Shown here in pieces: positions 31,567-40,259 of a stretch of 46,354 nucleotides of DNA. The translations under genes were made by a program, and so were the position numbers. Below the pieces are notes generated by a model that worked only from the letters and a program-made list of their open reading frames with translations, made no database searches and was not told the DNA's origin. Within the stretch, counting starts at the first letter, position 1. Each line of letters begins with the position of its first letter. Source of the DNA: an uncultured Clostridia bacterium (GTDB lineage: Bacteria > Bacillota > Clostridia > Christensenellales > UBA3700); NCBI GenBank assembly GCA_944381275.1, contig CALWKO010000008.1, positions 1 to 46,354 on the forward strand, written 5' to 3'.

Positions 31567-32787
31567 ATGGGTGAAATAAAAAAAGTAGTTTTGGCATATT
31601 CGGGCGGTTTGGATACGTCCATCATCATTCCCTGGCTTAAGGAAAATTACGACAACTGCGAAGTCATCGCCGTTGCCGGCAACGTGGGTCAGGGCGGCGA
31701 GCTGGAAGGCTTGGAGGAAAAGGCAAAGAAGACGGGCGCAAGCAAGCTCTACATCGCCGACCTCACCGACGAGTTCGCTTCCGATTACATCATCCCCACC
31801 ATGAAGGCGGGCGCAGTGTATGAGGGCAAGTATCTTTTGGGCACCTCTTTTGCCCGCCCCATCATAGCAAAGAGGATTGTGGAGATTGCGCTTGCCGAAG
31901 GCGCGGACGCCATCTGCCACGGCTGCACGGGCAAGGGTAACGATCAGGTGAGATTCGAGCTCACGATAAAGGCTTTCGCCCCCAACATGAAGATAATCGC
32001 ACCCTGGAGAATTTGGAACTTGAAGAGCCGCGACGAGGAGATAGATTACGCCGAGGCGCACAACGTTCCCCTCAACATCACCAGGGAGACCAATTACAGC
32101 AAGGACAAGAACTTGTGGCACCTCTCCCACGAGGGGCTGGATTTGGAAGATCCCGCCAACGAGCCCGACTACGACAAGATCTTGGAGCTGGGCGTGACCC
32201 CGGAGAAGGCTCCCGACAAGCCCACCTATATCACCCTTTCCTTTGAAAAGGGCACTCCCGTTGCGCTGGACGGCAAGAAGATGAAGCCTTCCGCCCTCAT
32301 AGCCGAGCTGAACAAGCTGGGCGGAGCCAACGGCATAGGCATAGCCGACATCGTGGAAAACAGGCTCGTGGGCATGAAGTCGCGCGGCGTGTACGAAACC
32401 CCCGGCGGCACCATCCTCTACTTTGCGCACGAGGTGCTGGAATCGCTGTGCCTGGACAAGGAAACGGCGCACTTCAAGCAGCACGTCGCCCTCAAATTCG
32501 CCGACCTCGTGTATAACGGTCAGTGGTTCACCCCGCTCAGGGAAGCGCTCTCCGCCTTTGTGGACAGCACTCAGCAGACGGTGACGGGCGACGTAAAGTT
32601 AAAGCTTTATAAGGGCAACATCACCCCCGCGGGCGTAACTTCCCCTTATTCCCTCTACGACGAGGAGATCGCAACCTTCTCTGAAGACGAAGTGTACGAT
32701 CAAAAGGACAGCGCGGGCTTTATCAACCTCTTCGGGCTCCCCATCAAGGTGAAGGCGCTCATGGAGCAGAAGAACAAGAAGAAGTAA
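31567..32787 (+). CDS. argG: argininosuccinate synthase
   Basis: 406 aa, the full family length. The ATP-pyrophosphatase loop is AYSGGLDTS (S12 to S18). [15 protein letters not shown] binds aspartate and ATP, and [13 protein letters not shown] and [12 protein letters not shown] are further family blocks. It joins citrulline and aspartate using ATP, the seventh step towards arginine. It is the first gene of a seven-gene arginine cluster behind the ARG boxes. A hairpin lies between it and argH, which may tune the level of the rest of the operon. Confidence 0.97.
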   Translation: MGEIKKVVLAYSGGLDTSIIIPWLKENYDNCEVIAVAGNVGQGGELEGLEEKAKKTGASKLYIADLTDEFASDYIIPTMKAGAVYEGKYLLGTSFARPIIAKRIVEIALAEGADAICHGCTGKGNDQVRFELTIKAFAPNMKIIAPWRIWNLKSRDEEIDYAEAHNVPLNITRETNYSKDKNLWHLSHEGLDLEDPANEPDYDKILELGVTPEKAPDKPTYITLSFEKGTPVALDGKKMKPSALIAELNKLGGANGIGIADIVENRLVGMKSRGVYETPGGTILYFAHEVLESLCLDKETAHFKQHVALKFADLVYNGQWFTPLREALSAFVDSTQQTVTGDVKLKLYKGNITPAGVTSPYSLYDEEIATFSEDEVYDQKDSAGFINLFGLPIKVKALMEQKNKKK

Positions 32788-32820
32788 AAAAGCGCGCAAA
32801 AATTACGCATATATCGGCGG

Positions 32821-32852
32821 AGCGATAACAGCTTAGCGGCGTTATCGCTTTT
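32821..32852 (+). terminator. intercistronic hairpin between argG and argH
   Basis: AGCGATAAC (32821-32829) pairs perfectly with GTTATCGCT (32841-32849), followed by a short T run (TTTT). It may act as a partial terminator or as a 3' stabiliser for argG. Confidence 0.6.
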
Positions 32853-32873
32853 GCCACAGAAAAAGGAGGTTTT

Positions 32874-34280
32874 ATGTCGGACAAGATGTGGGCGGGCAGA
32901 TTCGCCGCCAAGACGGATGAAAGGGTGAACGATTTCAACTCGTCCATTCGCTTCGACTGCCGTATGTATGAAGAGGACATAACGGGCAGCATCGTGCACG
33001 CGCGCATGCTGGCGCGCCAAGGCATAATCTCCGCGCAAGACCAAGCAGAAATAGAAAAGGGCTTGCTCTCGATAATGAGCGACATCAAGAGCGGCAAGCT
33101 GCCCTTCGATCCAACGGCGGAGGACATCCACATGTTCGTGGAAGCGGAGCTCACTTCACGTATAGGTGAGGCGGGCAAACGCCTGCACACCGCCCGCTCC
33201 AGGAACGACCAAGTGGCGCTCGATTTAAAGATGTACTTGCGCAAAGAAGCGGGCGAGATAGCCGCGCTCATGCTCGAGCTTGAGGATACCGTCACCGCCA
33301 TTGCAAAAAAACACACCCGCACCGTGATGCCCGGCTATACGCACTTGCAGCGCGCCCAGCCCATCACCTTTGCCCACCATATGTGCGCTTATGCGGAGAT
33401 GTTCCTGCGCGACGTGAAAAAGCTGAAAAACGCGATAGACAACATGGACGAATGCCCCCTTGGCAGCTGCGCCCTCGCCGGCACCACCTATAAGACGGAC
33501 AGGATGTACACCGCCAAAAATTTGGGCTTCGACCGCCCCACGGGCAACTCCCTGGACGGGGTGAGCGACCGCGACTTCGTGATAGAGCTGGCGGCGGTGA
33601 TTTCGATAATCATGATGCACCTTAGCAGACTTTCGGAAGAGATAATTCTGTGGTGTTCCTGGGAGTTCAAGTTTATCGAGCTGGACGACGCCTACGCCAC
33701 GGGCTCTTCCATCATGCCGCAGAAGAAGAACCCCGACGTGACCGAGCTCATCCGCGGCAAGGCGGGCAGGGTGTTCGGCGACATTACGGCGCTTCTCACC
33801 ATGATGAAGGGCTTGCCCCTTGCCTACGACAAGGATATGCAGGAGGACAAGGAGGCCATCTTCGACGCGCTAGACACGGTAAAGCTGTGCCTTGTGACCG
33901 TCATCCCCATGCTGGAAACGATGAAGGTGAATAAGGAGAATATGGTAAGCGCGGGCAAGAAGGGCTTTATCAACGCCACGGACATGGCGGACTATCTGGT
34001 GAAGAAGGGGATGCCCTTCCGCACGGCGTACAAGATAACGGGCACGCTGGTGGGCGAGTGCATAAAGCGCGGTATAGGATTGGAAGAGCTGCCGCTCGGC
34101 GAGCTGAAGAAGGCGAGCGAGCTTTTTGACAAGGACGTGTACGACGCGATAGATTTGATGACGTGCGTCACCCGCCGCGAAACGGACGGCGGCCCCGCGC
34201 CGGAGGCGGTGGAGAGGGAACTTGCCGCGCTTGAAGCGCGCACGGCGCAATTGAAAGAGCAACTTACAAGGAAGGATTGA
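32874..34280 (+). CDS. argH: argininosuccinate lyase
   Basis: 468 aa. The superfamily signature GSSIMPQKKNPD carries the catalytic Ser (S278/S279). HTARSRNDQ and GYTHLQRAQPITFAH (its catalytic His region) are the other conserved blocks. The enzyme splits argininosuccinate to arginine and fumarate, the last step of the pathway. It has AAAGGAGG upstream and is followed by argC 1 nt after its stop. Confidence 0.97.
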   Translation: MSDKMWAGRFAAKTDERVNDFNSSIRFDCRMYEEDITGSIVHARMLARQGIISAQDQAEIEKGLLSIMSDIKSGKLPFDPTAEDIHMFVEAELTSRIGEAGKRLHTARSRNDQVALDLKMYLRKEAGEIAALMLELEDTVTAIAKKHTRTVMPGYTHLQRAQPITFAHHMCAYAEMFLRDVKKLKNAIDNMDECPLGSCALAGTTYKTDRMYTAKNLGFDRPTGNSLDGVSDRDFVIELAAVISIIMMHLSRLSEEIILWCSWEFKFIELDDAYATGSSIMPQKKNPDVTELIRGKAGRVFGDITALLTMMKGLPLAYDKDMQEDKEAIFDALDTVKLCLVTVIPMLETMKVNKENMVSAGKKGFINATDMADYLVKKGMPFRTAYKITGTLVGECIKRGIGLEELPLGELKKASELFDKDVYDAIDLMTCVTRRETDGGPAPEAVERELAALEARTAQLKEQLTRKD

Positions 34281-34281
34281 T

Positions 34282-35316
34282 ATGAAAAAGATAAAAGCGG
34301 GAATAATAGGCGCCACCGGTTACGCGGGCGCGGAGCTGGTGAGGCTGCTTATGCGCCACCCCCACGTTCAAGTGGCGGCGGTGTCCTCCGTCAGCTTTGA
34401 AGGGAAAAAGCTGAGCGAAGTTTATCCCTCCCTTCAAGGGGTGTGCGACATGACCTTGACAGGCGGCGAGGGGATGGAGAAGGAGTGCGACGTAATATTT
34501 GCCTCTCTCCCCCACGGACTTTCGGAAGAGTGGGCGGAAAAGTGCGTTAAAGCGGGCAAGAAGTTCATCGACCTGGGCGCGGACTTCCGCCTGGACGATA
34601 GCGAGGTGTACGCCAAGTGGTACGGCAAGGAGTACAAGCTCCCCAAACTGCATGAAGAGAGCGTTTATTGCATTCCCGAACTGCACCGCGCCGCACTTCT
34701 CGGCAAGAGCATAGTGGGCAACCCGGGGTGCTACCCCACATCCGCGGCGCTCGCCCTCGCTCCGCTCATGAAGGCGGATTTGGCGGGCGGAATAGTGGTG
34801 GACGCAAAATCGGGCGTGACCGGCTCGGGCAGGGGACTTTCCGATACCACCCACTACCCCAACTGCAACGAGGCGTTCTCCCCTTATAAGGTGGCTTGCC
34901 ACAGGCACACGCCGGAGATAGAACAGACGCTCTCCAAGCTCGCCGGGCACGAGGTGAAGATAACCTTCGTCCCCCACCTGCTCCCCCTCAACCGAGGCAT
35001 AATCTCCACTTGCTACGTCGACTTGAAGAAGGGGATGAGCGCGAGCGAGCTTTACGATATGTACACCGATTTTTACAAGGGCGAGAGGTTTGTGAGGATA
35101 ATGCCGCTCGGCGCCTGCGCCAACCTGCGCAACGTGCGTATGTCCAACTACTGCGACATATCCGTGCACGCGGACGAACACACGGGCAGGGCGGTCATCG
35201 TCGCCGCCATAGACAATATGGTCAAGGGCGCGGCGGGGCAAGCCATTCAAAACATGAACATATTATTCGATCTGGATGAGGGCGAGGGACTCGACTATAT
35301 CCCGCCCGCATTTTAG
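34282..35316 (+). CDS. argC: N-acetyl-gamma-glutamyl-phosphate reductase
   Basis: 344 aa. GATGYAGAELVRLL is the NADP-binding loop, IVGNPGCYPTSA has the catalytic Cys C150, and CHRHTPEIEQ is the substrate loop. It reduces N-acetylglutamyl phosphate to the semialdehyde with NADPH, step three. AAGGAAGG at the end of argH serves it. It starts 1 nt after the argH stop and precedes argJ by 8 nt. Confidence 0.97.
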   Translation: MKKIKAGIIGATGYAGAELVRLLMRHPHVQVAAVSSVSFEGKKLSEVYPSLQGVCDMTLTGGEGMEKECDVIFASLPHGLSEEWAEKCVKAGKKFIDLGADFRLDDSEVYAKWYGKEYKLPKLHEESVYCIPELHRAALLGKSIVGNPGCYPTSAALALAPLMKADLAGGIVVDAKSGVTGSGRGLSDTTHYPNCNEAFSPYKVACHRHTPEIEQTLSKLAGHEVKITFVPHLLPLNRGIISTCYVDLKKGMSASELYDMYTDFYKGERFVRIMPLGACANLRNVRMSNYCDISVHADEHTGRAVIVAAIDNMVKGAAGQAIQNMNILFDLDEGEGLDYIPPAF

Positions 35317-35324
35317 GAGGAAGA

Positions 35325-36539
35325 ATGAAGATATTGAAAGGAGGCGTATGCGCTCCGCTCGGATTTAAGGCTTCGGGCGTGCACTGCGGCATACGCAAGA
35401 ACAAGACCAAGGAAGACTTGGCGCTGGTGGTGAGCGATGTCATGTGCTCCGCCGCCGCCGTTTACACCACAAACAAGGTGAAGGGCGCGCCCATCCTGGT
35501 GACCAAAAAACACCTGGAAAACGGCAAAGCGCGCGCCATCATCTGCAACAGCGGCAACGCCAACACCTGCAACGCGGACGGCGTGGAGAAGGCGGAGCGC
35601 ATGTGCGCGCTCACCGGCGAGTACACGGGCATAGCCGCGGAGGACGTTATCGTGGCTTCTACGGGCGTGATAGGGCAGATCTTGCCCATCGAGCCCATCG
35701 AGGGCGGCATGAAGGCGCTTACCGAAGGGCTGAGCGAGCAGGGCGCGGCAAACGCGGCGCGCGCCATTATGACTACCGACACCGTTGCGAAGGAATTCGC
35801 GCGGGAGGACGTCATCGGCGGCAAGGCGGTGCGCGTGGGCGCCATGGCTAAGGGCAGCGGCATGATCCACCCCAATATGGCGACCCTATTGTGCTTTGTC
35901 ACTTCCGACGCCGCCATAACCCCCGCCATGCTGGGCAAGGCTCTTCACGCCGCCGTGGCGGACACGCTGAATATGGTGAGCATAGACGGCGACACTTCCA
36001 CCAACGACATGCTCACGGTGATGGCGTCCGGCAAGGCGGGCAATAAGGAGATAACTTGTGAAGGGGAGGACTACGAAAAATTCCTCGCCCTGCTCACCGC
36101 CGTGCTCACGGACGTATCGCGCGCCATCGCCAAGGACGGCGAGGGCGCAACCCGCCTGCTCGAGTGCAAGGTCACGGGCGCGCCCGACGAGCTCACCGCC
36201 AAGAAGATTGCCAAGAGCGTGGTGTGCTCATCCCTGCTCAAAGCGGCAATCTCCGCCGCCGACGCGAACTGGGGCAGGGTGCTGTGCGCGATAGGGTATA
36301 CCGACGCGCAGTTCGACATCGACAAAATCGACGTGGACCTCTCCTCTAAGGAAGGGAGCATAGCCGTGTGCAGGAACGGTTCGGGAGTGCCCTTCGACGA
36401 GGACGAAGCCAAAAAGATCTTGACGCCGGACGAAGTCACGGTGAACGTGAACTGCAACATCGGCACCGCCCGCGCCACCGCGTGGGGATGCGATCTCACC
36501 TGCGACTATGTGAAGATAAACGCGGATTACCGCACCTGA
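35325..36539 (+). CDS. argJ: ornithine acetyltransferase (glutamate N-acetyltransferase)
   Basis: 404 aa. The Ntn-type enzyme is made as a precursor and cut before T187 in GMIHPNMATLLCF, giving alpha and beta chains with that Thr as nucleophile. Other family blocks include ICNSGNANTCN and SDANWGRVLCA-type residues near AADANWGRV. It moves the acetyl group from acetylornithine to glutamate. Some ArgJ also use acetyl-CoA and make N-acetylglutamate on their own; the sequence alone does not tell which type this is. GGAGG lies before the ATG. Confidence 0.97.
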   Translation: MKILKGGVCAPLGFKASGVHCGIRKNKTKEDLALVVSDVMCSAAAVYTTNKVKGAPILVTKKHLENGKARAIICNSGNANTCNADGVEKAERMCALTGEYTGIAAEDVIVASTGVIGQILPIEPIEGGMKALTEGLSEQGAANAARAIMTTDTVAKEFAREDVIGGKAVRVGAMAKGSGMIHPNMATLLCFVTSDAAITPAMLGKALHAAVADTLNMVSIDGDTSTNDMLTVMASGKAGNKEITCEGEDYEKFLALLTAVLTDVSRAIAKDGEGATRLLECKVTGAPDELTAKKIAKSVVCSSLLKAAISAADANWGRVLCAIGYTDAQFDIDKIDVDLSSKEGSIAVCRNGSGVPFDEDEAKKILTPDEVTVNVNCNIGTARATAWGCDLTCDYVKINADYRT

Positions 36540-36547
36540 GGGAAATT

Positions 36548-37402
36548 ATGGATATAGATATAAATACCAAAGCTACAATACTCAGCAATGCCCTGCCGCA
36601 CATACAGAGGTATTACGGCAAGGTGGTCGTGGTCAAGTACGGCGGCAACGCCATGCTCAGCGAACAGCTCAAGTACGCGGTCATGCACGACATCGTCATG
36701 CTCTCGCTCATCGGCGTAATGGTGGTGCTCGTGCACGGCGGCGGACCGGAGATAAACGACATGCTCAAAAAGGTGGGCAAGGAACCCACGTTCATCAACG
36801 GTTTGCGGTATACGGACAAGGAGACGGCGGATATCGTGCTCATGGTGCTCGCCGGCAAGGTGAATAAAGGGCTTGTGAACAAGCTGGAAAGCTGCGGCGG
36901 CAGGGCGATAGGTCTGTGCGGCTGCGACGGCGGCATGATCAAGGCGGAAAAGCGCACGGGCGTGGACCTGGGCTATGTGGGCGAGGTGAAGGACGTGGAC
37001 GTCCGCCCCATCCGCGACGCGCTGGATAACGGCTACATCCCCGTCATCGCCACCATTTCCTGCGGTGAGGACGGGCAGATATACAACATCAATGCCGACA
37101 CCGCCGCGGCGCGCATCGCCGCCGCCCTTCATGCGGAAAACTTAGTGCTCATGACGGACGTGCGCGGCCTGCTCATGGATAAGGAGGACGAGAGCACCCT
37201 AATAAGCGAAGTGAACGTTTCCGAAGTGCCCGTACTCGTTAAGAAGGGCATAATCTCCGGCGGCATGATCCCCAAGGTGGAGTGCTGTGTGGAGGCGGTC
37301 AGGCGGGGCGTGAAGCAGTCGCTCATCATCGACGGGCGCATCCCCCACGCCATATTGATAGACATGCTCACGGGCGAGGGCGTGGGCACGCTGTTCAGGT
37401 GA
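36548..37402 (+). CDS. argB: acetylglutamate kinase
   Basis: 284 aa from the ATG at 36548, served by GAGGG that overlaps the argJ stop; a longer frame reaching back to 36368 runs through argJ out of frame and is not real. VVVKYGGNAM binds phosphate, VLVHGGGPEIN and the ENLVLMTDVRGLL block bind substrate and ATP, and KVECCVEAVRRGV is near the C-terminus. It phosphorylates N-acetylglutamate, step two. Arginine-sensitive forms have an extra N-terminal helix; the stretch NTKATILSNALPHIQRYYGK, visible here as ILSNALPHIQRY, looks like one, so feedback inhibition is likely. Confidence 0.96.
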   Translation: MDIDINTKATILSNALPHIQRYYGKVVVVKYGGNAMLSEQLKYAVMHDIVMLSLIGVMVVLVHGGGPEINDMLKKVGKEPTFINGLRYTDKETADIVLMVLAGKVNKGLVNKLESCGGRAIGLCGCDGGMIKAEKRTGVDLGYVGEVKDVDVRPIRDALDNGYIPVIATISCGEDGQIYNINADTAAARIAAALHAENLVLMTDVRGLLMDKEDESTLISEVNVSEVPVLVKKGIISGGMIPKVECCVEAVRRGVKQSLIIDGRIPHAILIDMLTGEGVGTLFR

Positions 37403-37405
37403 ATT

Positions 37406-38563
37406 ATGGACGAGATAAAGCAAAAGGATAGGCAATATATACTCGGCACTTACGGCAGATTCGATCTGCACATCGTGCGCGGCAAGGGCTCCGTATGCGA
37501 AGACGAGCAGGGCAAGAAGTACATCGACCTGGGCAGCGGCATAGGCGTGAATTCGCTCGGCTATTGCGACGACGGCTGGGTGAAGGCGGTGGAAGAGCAG
37601 CTGGAAACGCTGCAGCACACTTCCAACCTCTACTATACTTCCCCGAGCGCGCTGCTCGCCGAGGCGCTGTGCAGCAGGACGGGATATAGCAAGGTGTTCT
37701 TCTGCAACTCGGGCGCGGAGGCGAACGAAGCCGCCATAAAGACGGCGCGCAAGTACTCCTTCGACAAGTACGGGCAGGGCAGGAACAAGATAATCACCCT
37801 GAATAAGTCCTTCCACGGCAGGACGATGGCGACGCTCACCGCCACCGCGCAGGAGGCGATGCACAACTTCTTCTTCCCCTTCAACGAAGGGTTCGAGTAT
37901 TGCGAAAAGGACATAGAGGATATAAAGAGCAGGCAGGGCGTGTGCGCCGTCATGCTCGAATTCATCCAGGGCGAGGGCGGAGTCATCCCGCTCGACAAAC
38001 ACTTTGTGGAGCAAGTCTACGACTACTGCAAGAGCAATGACATTCTCTTCATCGCCGACGAGGTGCAGACGGGCGTAGGCAGAACGGGCAGATTTTTGTG
38101 CAGCGAACATTACGGCGTAAAGCCGGATGTCACCACCCTTGCCAAGGGCTTGGGCGGCGGCTTGCCGATAGGCGCCATGCTCGCGGGCGAAAAGTGCGCG
38201 GACGTTATGGGCGCGGGCACTCACGGTTCCACCTTCGGCGGCAATCCCGTGGTGTGCGCGGGCGGCAGATACGTGCTCTCCCGCCTAACGGACGAATTTT
38301 TGGGTGAAGTGCGCGAAAAGGGCGAGCTGGTCAAGGAACTGCTTATCGGCGCCAAGGGCGTTAAATCGGTGAGCGGTTTGGGGCTCATGCTCGGCATAGA
38401 ACTTGAAGAAAAGAAGGCGTCGGACGTGGTGAAGGAGTGCATAAATCGCGGCGTAATTCCGCTCACGGCAAAGGAGAAGGTGCGCCTGCTCCCCCCGCTT
38501 ATCATCACCAAAGAAGAGCTGAAAAAAGCGGTTGGCATTCTAAAAGAAGTCATCGGCGAATAA
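37406..38563 (+). CDS. argD: acetylornithine aminotransferase
   Basis: 385 aa, class III PLP aminotransferase. NSGAEANEAAIK binds the cofactor phosphate, LFIADEVQTGVGRTG has the Asp that pairs with the pyridine N, and TTLAKGLGGGLPIGA carries the Schiff-base Lys K247. It makes N-acetylornithine from the semialdehyde using glutamate. It starts 3 nt after argB. Confidence 0.96.
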   Translation: MDEIKQKDRQYILGTYGRFDLHIVRGKGSVCEDEQGKKYIDLGSGIGVNSLGYCDDGWVKAVEEQLETLQHTSNLYYTSPSALLAEALCSRTGYSKVFFCNSGAEANEAAIKTARKYSFDKYGQGRNKIITLNKSFHGRTMATLTATAQEAMHNFFFPFNEGFEYCEKDIEDIKSRQGVCAVMLEFIQGEGGVIPLDKHFVEQVYDYCKSNDILFIADEVQTGVGRTGRFLCSEHYGVKPDVTTLAKGLGGGLPIGAMLAGEKCADVMGAGTHGSTFGGNPVVCAGGRYVLSRLTDEFLGEVREKGELVKELLIGAKGVKSVSGLGLMLGIELEEKKASDVVKECINRGVIPLTAKEKVRLLPPLIITKEELKKAVGILKEVIGE

Positions 38564-38571
38564 ATTCGCCC

Positions 38572-38599
38572 TTGAAAAATACATTTTATATGGTATAAT
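38572..38599 (+). promoter_or_regulatory. internal promoter before argF
   Basis: TTGAAA (38572-38577), 16 nt, TATAAT (38594-38599), in the 62-nt gap after argD. GGGAGG follows before the ATG at 38626. argF and the GNAT may thus be expressed apart from the rest. Confidence 0.7.
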
Positions 38600-38625
38600 A
38601 TAATAAAACGACGGGAGGAAAAGTT

Positions 38626-39528
38626 ATGAAACATTTGCTTAAAATGTCCGATCTTTCCGCCAAGGAAATATCGGGTATTCTCAACTTGGCGGATCAATTG
38701 AAGTACGATAAAAAGCACGGCATCCCCCACACCTACTTGCAGGGGAAAACGCTGGGCATGATCTTTCAAAAGGCTTCCACCAGGACGAGGGTTTCCTTTG
38801 AAGTGGGCATGTATCAGCTGGGCGGAAGCGCGCTGTTTTTGAGCAGTCACGATCTGCAGATAGGCAGGGGCGAGCCGGTAGAGGACACCGCGCGCGTGCT
38901 CTCGCGCTATCTCGACGCCATCATGATCCGCACCTATAAGCAGCAGGAAGTGGAGGACCTCGCCAAATACGGCAGCATCCCCGTGATAAACGGACTCACC
39001 GATTACGCGCATCCCTGCCAGGTGCTCGCCGACCTCATGACCATTCGCGAGCGCAAGGGCGCGCTGGAAGGGCTTAAATTCTGCTATGTAGGCGACGGCA
39101 ACAATATGGCAAATTCCCTCATAGTGGGCTGCCTCACCATGGGCATGAAGGTGTCTATCGCCTGCCCCAAGGGCTTTGAACCGGCGCAGGACGTGCTCGA
39201 TTTCGCCATCGGCTACGGGGAGAAATTCCACCTCACCAATAACGTTTACGAAGCCGCCGAGGAAGCGGACGCCGTATATACGGACGTGTGGGCTTCCATG
39301 GGTCAGGAGAGCGAGGCGATCACCAGGAGAAAGGCTTTCTCCGGCTACCAGGTGAACGAGGACGTGATGAAAGTCGCCGCGCACGACGCCATGGTATTGC
39401 ACTGCCTGCCCGCCCACCGCGGAGAGGAGATCACCGCCGACGTGATAGAAAAGCACGGCGAGATATACGACCAGGCGGAAAACAGACTGCACGCGCAAAA
39501 GGCGGTGCTCGTCACCTTGATGAAATGA
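38626..39528 (+). CDS. argF: ornithine carbamoyltransferase
   Basis: 300 aa. STRTRVSFE (51-59) binds carbamoyl phosphate, DYAHPCQVLADL (H129 to Q132) is the second block, and HCLPAHRGEEI near the C-terminus includes the catalytic Cys. It makes citrulline from ornithine. The biosynthetic role is indicated by its neighbours; no arcA or arcC for the catabolic deiminase pathway is in the window. Its last codons overlap the start of the next gene as ATGA. Confidence 0.96.
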   Translation: MKHLLKMSDLSAKEISGILNLADQLKYDKKHGIPHTYLQGKTLGMIFQKASTRTRVSFEVGMYQLGGSALFLSSHDLQIGRGEPVEDTARVLSRYLDAIMIRTYKQQEVEDLAKYGSIPVINGLTDYAHPCQVLADLMTIRERKGALEGLKFCYVGDGNNMANSLIVGCLTMGMKVSIACPKGFEPAQDVLDFAIGYGEKFHLTNNVYEAAEEADAVYTDVWASMGQESEAITRRKAFSGYQVNEDVMKVAAHDAMVLHCLPAHRGEEITADVIEKHGEIYDQAENRLHAQKAVLVTLMK

Positions 39529-40196
39529 AAAAAACAAAGTATACCGCGGGCGGACTGCCCGTATATCAGGCGGAAGGCGGGGATTATCCCGCCGTTTCCG
39601 CCTTTTTAAACGACTGCCGCAGCGCGCTGGACAGGGCGGAGTTCTTCTACCCCTACACGGATGAGGAATTGAAGAGCGTGCTGGAAGGCGGCGTATTCCT
39701 CTGCGCCGTAAACGACGGGGAGATAGCCGGCACCTTCGCCCTGGATACGGACAAATCTTACGGCAAACTGCTCGCCGGCAGGGTGAAGGAGTGCACATGC
39801 GGCAGGATAGCGCCCGATTACGCCTACGAAACTTCCGGGCTTATGGTGGCGGAAAAATACCGCAGGCGCGGCATGGCGGGTCAGCTCACGGACGCGATTA
39901 TCGATACCGCTCAGCATATCGTGCCCGCGGACTTCCTGTGCGGCGTGGTGCAGGCAGAGAACGTGGCGAGCATGTCCGCATTTTTAAGCCGCGGCTTTGT
40001 GCTTGCCGCCGTGTATTCCATGGGCGGGGAGTATGACTTTTGTTATTTCGTCCGCTCTGCGCGCTCTCCTTTCACCGTTAAGGGCGGGGAAGAAGAAGAG
40101 TTAGTTCCCTTCCGCGATATGCCCGCCCATTTGAACGCCCTCGCCCGCGGCAAGGTGGGGGTAAGGATAGAAGGCGAGTGCATGATATATGTGTGA
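39525..40196 (+). CDS. GNAT-family acetyltransferase coupled to argF
   Basis: 223 aa from the ATG at 39525, overlapping the argF stop as ATGA; a longer frame into argF is not real. The GNAT core shows strand ETSGLMVAEKY followed by RRRGMAG (113-119), the acetyl-CoA pyrophosphate loop (R/Q-X-X-G-X-G/A). DFLCGVVQAENVASMSAFLSRGF, seen as QAENVASMSAFLSRGF, is the usual second block. The C-terminal 40 residues are outside the core. The acceptor is unknown. Tight coupling to the arginine pathway makes an N-acetylglutamate synthase role or another ornithine/arginine-linked acetylation plausible; this is inference. Confidence 0.82.
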   Translation: MKKTKYTAGGLPVYQAEGGDYPAVSAFLNDCRSALDRAEFFYPYTDEELKSVLEGGVFLCAVNDGEIAGTFALDTDKSYGKLLAGRVKECTCGRIAPDYAYETSGLMVAEKYRRRGMAGQLTDAIIDTAQHIVPADFLCGVVQAENVASMSAFLSRGFVLAAVYSMGGEYDFCYFVRSARSPFTVKGGEEEELVPFRDMPAHLNALARGKVGVRIEGECMIYV

Positions 40197-40214
40197 TAAA
40201 AGCCTAAACTAAAA

Positions 40215-40248
40215 AAGCCTCGGCCAAACGGCCGAGGCTTTATTTTTT
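40215..40248. terminator. bidirectional terminator between arginine operon and PCP gene
   Basis: AAGCCTCGGCC (40215-40225) and GGCCGAGGCTT (40230-40240) form an 11-bp perfect stem with an AAAC loop. T runs follow on both strands. Confidence 0.93.
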
Positions 40249-40259
40249 TGCCTTATGGT

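Noticed and set aside
36368..36547. N-terminal extension of argB
   Set aside because: It overlaps argJ out of frame, is R/H-rich and lacks a ribosome site. The ATG at 36548 with GAGGG fits the family start.
39288..39524. N-terminal extension of the GNAT protein
   Set aside because: It runs through argF in another frame. The ATGA overlap at 39525 gives a normal GNAT start.
38221..39798. 525-residue minus-strand reading frame
   Set aside because: It is antisense to argD, argF and the GNAT start, with R/H-rich composition and no recognisable domain.
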